From positions 653,860 through 717,859 of the forward strand of contig CM022675.1 of the NCBI GenBank assembly GCA_012295275.1: 64,000 nucleotides of DNA, written 5' to 3'. Position numbers and translations under genes: made by a program. Positions 60,502-64,000 of the stretch are shown here, in pieces (positions within the stretch are counted from its first letter, which is position 1; each line of letters opens with the position of its first letter). Origin of the DNA: Chrysomallon squamiferum. Taxonomy: Eukaryota; Mollusca; Gastropoda; Neomphalida; Peltospiridae. Under the pieces are notes generated by a model, which was not told where the DNA came from, made no database searches, and saw only the letters and a program-made list of their open reading frames with translations.

Positions 60502-61694
60502 CAATGTTAAAAAAATGTAAAAAAATATTACAAAATATAAATAATGAGAATAAATAAATCTATGAATGAACAGATTTAGCCCCCACAGATAAATAAATAA
60601 ATAAATAAATAAATACAATTAGTGTCTCTTTTTATATATTTATTTTTTTATTAAATATTAGAAATAATATATTATTATAATAGAATAGTAAATGAATCTA
60701 TGTCTAACACTCTTAAAAAAAGAAATAAAGAAATAAAATCTGACAAGGACTGTTTTTCTTTGGTATTTTGTTAGAGATAAAAATGAAAATTTAATCATGT
60801 TTTTTTATTTCTTTGTTTTTCAGATGCCGGAGACCAGATTCACGACGGAACAAAACTACGCACAGCCCAGCTGGAGCTGTCAGGTCACATGGGCGTGGTA
60901 ATCGCAGCTGATTGGATGTCGGGAGGAAGTCAGGTGATCACGGCATCATGGGATAGACAAGCCATTCTGTACGACGTTGAGTCTGGAGAACAGATAACTA
61001 CTTTAACAGGTGAGAAATCACAGGGGGAGACATGTCTCAAAGTGTAGGGGGTTGTCTGAATTGTCCTGATTAAAAAGAATGATAAATGTTGTGTTATGAT
61101 GATTTGGGGAAATGGCTGATTTGTTGTTGGGTGAGAAACTGGGGGCAGATCTAATTGAGTTAGGAAGGGGGTCTGAATTTTGTTTTTAAAAAGATCAAAA
61201 TGCTGTATTAGAATGATTGGAAATGACTGATTCTAAAAATAATATATTTAGAAGTTGTTAATACTGCATGGTTCTGATTAAGTGACAGTATTTAGTATCA
61301 CATTATTTCACAGTATAATACTGCTTTTTACAAATAATGAAGACAAAATGATTAAAAACTATTGTATATTTAATATCACATTATTTCACAGTATTATTAC
61401 TTTTTATAAATACTGCAGACAAAATGATTTAAAACTGTTGTTTAACAATTGTGAATCTAGTATGTTATTACTAGGTTTAATGCAATTTATGTACAATTGT
61501 TTTTACTAAACATAATGTTTGACATACCATTTTAAGCTGTGCTTAATTTTTTCCAAGAGTAGCCATTTGGTATTTCTAAAAGTCAGTATTGGAAACTACA
61601 ATTGTAGCTGTATATAAATGAAGTCTTAATGTTAATTTTAATTATTATTACTATGATGATGATGATAATGATGATGATTATTATTATTATTATG

Positions 61695-61732
<38 letters not shown>

Positions 61733-62404
61733 TGCTGTTTAATAAGGAACAGAATATTAATATATATATATATATATTATTGTTCAGTTTGTACTTGTTT
61801 TTGGAGCTGACAGAAGTCAATTTTAAGCAAGTGTTTAAAAGAATAAAAATATTAAAATATAGAAGTATGTTGAAAAGAAGTTTTAAGATTCTAAAAATTT
61901 TTTGTTGTTGTTGTTCAGGTCATATTTGTTTTTGGTGCTGAGAGAAGTAAATTTTAAGCGAGTATTTGAAAGAATCAACATATTAAATAATTGTTTGTTT
62001 ATATTCATGAGCTGAGAGAAGCAAATTTAAAAAGAGTGTTTAAGATTTTAAAATATTTTGTTGTTGTTGTTGTTGTTAGGTCACATTCAGGAGCTGACAG
62101 AAGTACATGCACATCCCACTCAGCGTCTGGTCGTCACATCGTCCAAGGACATGACGTTCAGACTCTGGGACTTCCGCGATCCTTCGATGAAAGTTAACGT
62201 GTTTCAGGGACACACCCAGTAAGTTAAACAGCAACATAGTTAAATATCTCACCTTGTTCAAAAAATAATTAAAAAATAACTAACGCTTTTTAGATTTCCT
62301 ATTTGAAATTGTGAGAAAATGAAGTAAATGTATTTATTTGTTGCTGTTGTCCTCCATAACTGTACTTTTAAATTTATTTAATTTATTTTTGGAAATAAAT
62401 TCTT

Positions 62405-62451
<47 letters not shown>

Positions 62452-62644
62452 TGTATGTATGTATGTATAAATATAGATATATATAAATCAGTATTATGAA
62501 ATGCTTAGTTTTCTTTGAAAAAAAGAAAATAAATTATAAATAAACTGTCATACTCAAAACATTTTTATTTTATTTAATTTTATATTATATTTATTTATTA
62601 ATTATTAATTATTTTTATTATTTTTATTTTATTTTATATCATTT

Positions 62645-62707
<63 letters not shown>

Positions 62708-63767
62708 CTTATTTATTTATTTATAGATTTATTTATTTATTTATTTTTTTTTATATTTTTTTATGTTTATTTATTAGATTTATTTGTTTATTTATTTATT
62801 TATTATATTTATTTATTTATTTATTAAATTTATTTATTTATTTGTTTATGTATTTATTTATTTATTTATTTATTTTATTTATTTATTATTTGTTTAATTT
62901 TTATTTATCAAACTTATTTGTTTATTTGTTTGTTTGTTTGTTTATTTTGTTTGTTTATTTTGTTTATTAATGTATGTATTTGTTCACTCAGGCCTGTGAC
63001 AACTGCTGTGTTTGCTGGGTCTGATAAGGTGGTATCAGGAAGTGACGACAGAACTGTCAAAGTCTGGGACCTGAAAAACATGCGGTCACCCATGGCAACC
63101 ATTCGAACAGACTCGGCAATTAACAGGTGAGAAAGTTTAAATTAGTAATCCATTTTTGTTTTTATGTTTTATTTTATTATTGTATATAAGTCAATAAACA
63201 AATAGACGATCTTGCAGAGTCATACCTTTAAACTTTTATAAATATTTCTTTATATATATATATTTATATATATATATGAGAGAGAGAGAGGGGGGTGTCA
63301 TATGAACACATATTTCTAGAATATTTGGAATGTAACAATAAAATGTAATTCCAATATTTTATTTTGTAATAACTTATGTAATATAATATCATCTACTACA
63401 GTAATAATACATCTGACTTGTGAAAATATTTTTATGTACAGCATATAGTGTAGTTATTTAATACTATAGAATTTCAGTGGACCTACAACTAACCGTAATT
63501 CTGACTTATGAAAGTATTTGTGTCTACAGTATGTAGCATAAGTTTTTGATATTCTCTGCAACTAATATTATACCTGATTTATGAAAATACTTGTGTGTGT
63601 AGATATATATACATATATGTGTGTGTGTATATATAATATATTGATGTTACAGAATATCAGTGTCATCTACAACCAATCTTATTGCCATACCTCATGACAA
63701 TCGTCACATTCGACTGTTTGACTTGAACGGAGTTCGTGTGGGACGACTTCCTCGAAGTAACAGACAG
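55390..63767 (+). CDS. WDR37: WD repeat-containing protein 37, 3' end outside window
   Basis: Ten coding exons: 55390-55544, 57327-57397, 58026-58121, 58761-58946, 59239-59423, 60193-60253, 60824-61009, 62080-62218, 62992-63126 and 63653-63767, all phase-consistent, 443 codons. Human WDR37 has 494 residues, so about the last 50 (one or two exons) lie past 64000. The start [29 protein letters not shown] with a following coiled segment, [20 protein letters not shown], and a series of WD40 blades follow the human order. Conserved blades include [36 protein letters not shown] and [19 protein letters not shown]; the last is nearly identical to human. WDR37 is a cytoplasmic/nuclear beta-propeller protein that partners with PACS1/PACS2 and is linked to ER calcium handling and development in vertebrates. 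The first coding exon begins one base after an acceptor, so a non-coding leader exon exists upstream. Confidence 0.95.
55545..57326. other. WDR37 intron 1
   Basis: 1.8 kb with a GAT array (about 55926-55955), CA/TACA arrays (about 56265-56455 and 56485-56532) and an ATT array (57243-57298). Long open frames on both strands in the CA block are repeat translations. Confidence 0.85.
57327..57397 (+). CDS. WDR37: WDR37 coding exon 2
   Basis: Acceptor TAATTTCAG; encodes [20 protein letters not shown], human LLELFGQIEREFENLY; donor GCCT|GTAAGT. A 60-base ATT array ends just upstream of the acceptor. Confidence 0.95.
57905..58010. repeat. TTTG and ATTT arrays in WDR37 intron 2
   Basis: TTTG units (about 57905-57945) pass into ATTT units (to about 58010), reaching 15 bases from the exon 3 acceptor. 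Confidence 0.9.
58026..58121 (+). CDS. WDR37: WDR37 coding exon 3
   Basis: Acceptor TTTTCTCAG; encodes [20 protein letters not shown], a coiled segment, then [12 protein letters not shown]; donor CGAT|GTGAGG. Confidence 0.88.
58270..58758. repeat. ATT-rich composite array in WDR37 intron 3
   Basis: Nearly 490 bases of ATT, ATC and GTT units. A block of about 97 bases with ATTTTCTTCTATTATTATTA is present twice (from about 58477 and 58568). It runs into the exon 4 acceptor. Confidence 0.85.
58761..58946 (+). CDS. WDR37: WDR37 coding exon 4, NAGNAG acceptor
   Basis: Encodes [20 protein letters not shown], then [20 protein letters not shown] (first blade). The acceptor is ACTAAGCAG: splicing after AAG (58761) or after CAG (58764) both keep the frame and differ by one residue. 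Donor GCTG|GTAATA. Confidence 0.93.
59239..59423 (+). CDS. WDR37: WDR37 coding exon 5
   Basis: Acceptor CCGTTTCAG; encodes [60 protein letters not shown] (blades one to two); donor GCTGTG|GTTTGT, phase 0. Confidence 0.95.
59450..60115. repeat. 15-bp minisatellite in WDR37 intron 5
   Basis: About 650 bases composed of some forty TTCATAATACACA(G/T) units with AGTC, AGAC and ATAC variants. It makes up most of the 770-base intron. Confidence 0.95.
60193..60253 (+). CDS. WDR37: WDR37 coding exon 6 (acidic loop)
   Basis: Acceptor TTTTTTTAG; encodes [20 protein letters not shown], corresponding to the human SGEDEVECSDKDEPD loop; donor GATG|GTAAGT. Confidence 0.9.
60435..60500. repeat. CAA and TAA arrays in WDR37 intron 6
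   Basis: CAA units to about 60470 followed by TAA units. Confidence 0.9.
60824..61009 (+). CDS. WDR37: WDR37 coding exon 7
   Basis: Acceptor GTTTTTCAG; encodes [60 protein letters not shown]; donor ACAG|GTGAGA. Confidence 0.95.
61010..62079. other. WDR37 intron 7
   Basis: 1.07 kb. A phrase ATCACATTATTTCACAGTAT occurs twice (about 61298 and 61375), and the GAGCTGA-GAGAAG-like phrase recurs near 61803, 61938 and 62008 upstream of the exon 8 acceptor. Contains a GAT/ATT array at about 61650-61730. Confidence 0.7.
62080..62218 (+). CDS. WDR37: WDR37 coding exon 8
   Basis: Acceptor GTTGTTAG after a GTT array; encodes [46 protein letters not shown]; donor CCCA|GTAAGT. Confidence 0.95.
62407..62452. 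repeat. GATA tetranucleotide microsatellite
   Basis: About eleven GATA units in WDR37 intron 8. Confidence 0.95.
62640..62985. repeat. Long ATTT array in WDR37 intron 8
   Basis: About 345 bases of ATTT units with TTTG variants toward the end, stopping just before the exon 9 acceptor. Confidence 0.95.
62992..63126 (+). CDS. WDR37: WDR37 coding exon 9
   Basis: Acceptor TTCACTCAG; encodes [44 protein letters not shown]; donor ACAG|GTGAGA. Confidence 0.96.
63653..63767 (+). CDS. WDR37: WDR37 coding exon 10
   Basis: Acceptor TGTTACAG; encodes [38 protein letters not shown], matching human [20 protein letters not shown]. Donor CAG|GTAACA, phase 0. The following exon should start with a GHRR-like segment beyond the window. 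Confidence 0.95.
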
Positions 63768-64000
63768 GTAACATTTTATTCAGATGTGTTTGCAGTTTGG
63801 TTTGTAACTTCATAGCCTCTTTTCCTAAAATTAGTAGTAGAGAGTTAACACATCTGTGTGTCTGAAACGTCTGTTTTTAAAATGGTTGAATTAAGAAAAT
63901 AAGAAATTGGAAATTTTATATCTCATCTGTTAAATCTGGGATTTTTTTTGGTATTTTAGAATTTACATTGAATTTTTACTACTATTACTACTAATGTTTA
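63768..64000. other. WDR37 intron 10, start only
   Basis: Begins with the donor after exon 10 and runs off the window. Nothing else recognised. Confidence 0.85.

Overview
The window is AT-rich animal nuclear DNA: spliced genes with short GC-richer exons, intergenic and intronic DNA full of ATT, ATTT, CA, GATA and poly-T microsatellites and many minisatellites, and a short vertebrate-type telomeric (TTAGGG) block. The best guess is a lophotrochozoan invertebrate, probably a mollusc. That is an inference from gene content, intron sizes and repeat style, not a proof.

Four protein-coding genes can be rebuilt exon by exon with matching intron phases. (1) 11949-16886, minus strand: a complete ten-exon gene for an acidic protein of 276 residues resembling glutamate-rich protein 2 (ERICH2). 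(2) 18716-19655, plus strand: a two-exon gene for an 82-residue single-pass membrane protein, possibly a COX14-like cytochrome c oxidase assembly factor; it lies head to head with ERICH2. (3) 28258-40085, minus strand: INO80D, a subunit of the INO80 chromatin remodeler, in ten coding exons with two C3HC3H zinc modules; its last exon needs two 1-base frame corrections. (4) 55390 to beyond the right edge, plus strand: WDR37, a WD40-repeat protein; ten coding exons (443 codons) are inside the window and the C-terminus is cut off.

Between INO80D and WDR37 (45.85-51.35 kb) is a tandem array of tRNA-Ile(AAU) genes. It holds four direct copies, one inverted copy and one degenerate copy, mostly on ~1.2 kb duplicated units, and ends beside an interstitial telomeric repeat.

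The left 8 kb holds diverged tandem duplications and a degraded, frame-broken coding region (2556-3640, minus). A relic of a MULE-type transposase lies at 9.2-9.5 kb. The rest is intergenic, intronic or untranslated sequence.

The most unusual observations concern splicing. Two consecutive GC-AG introns in ERICH2 have the same GCAAGT donor. Two minisatellites, one in ERICH2 and one in INO80D, have copied a real splice site together with the adjoining exon end, leaving a series of decoy sites. No CRISPR arrays, bacterial operons or intact viral genes were seen.
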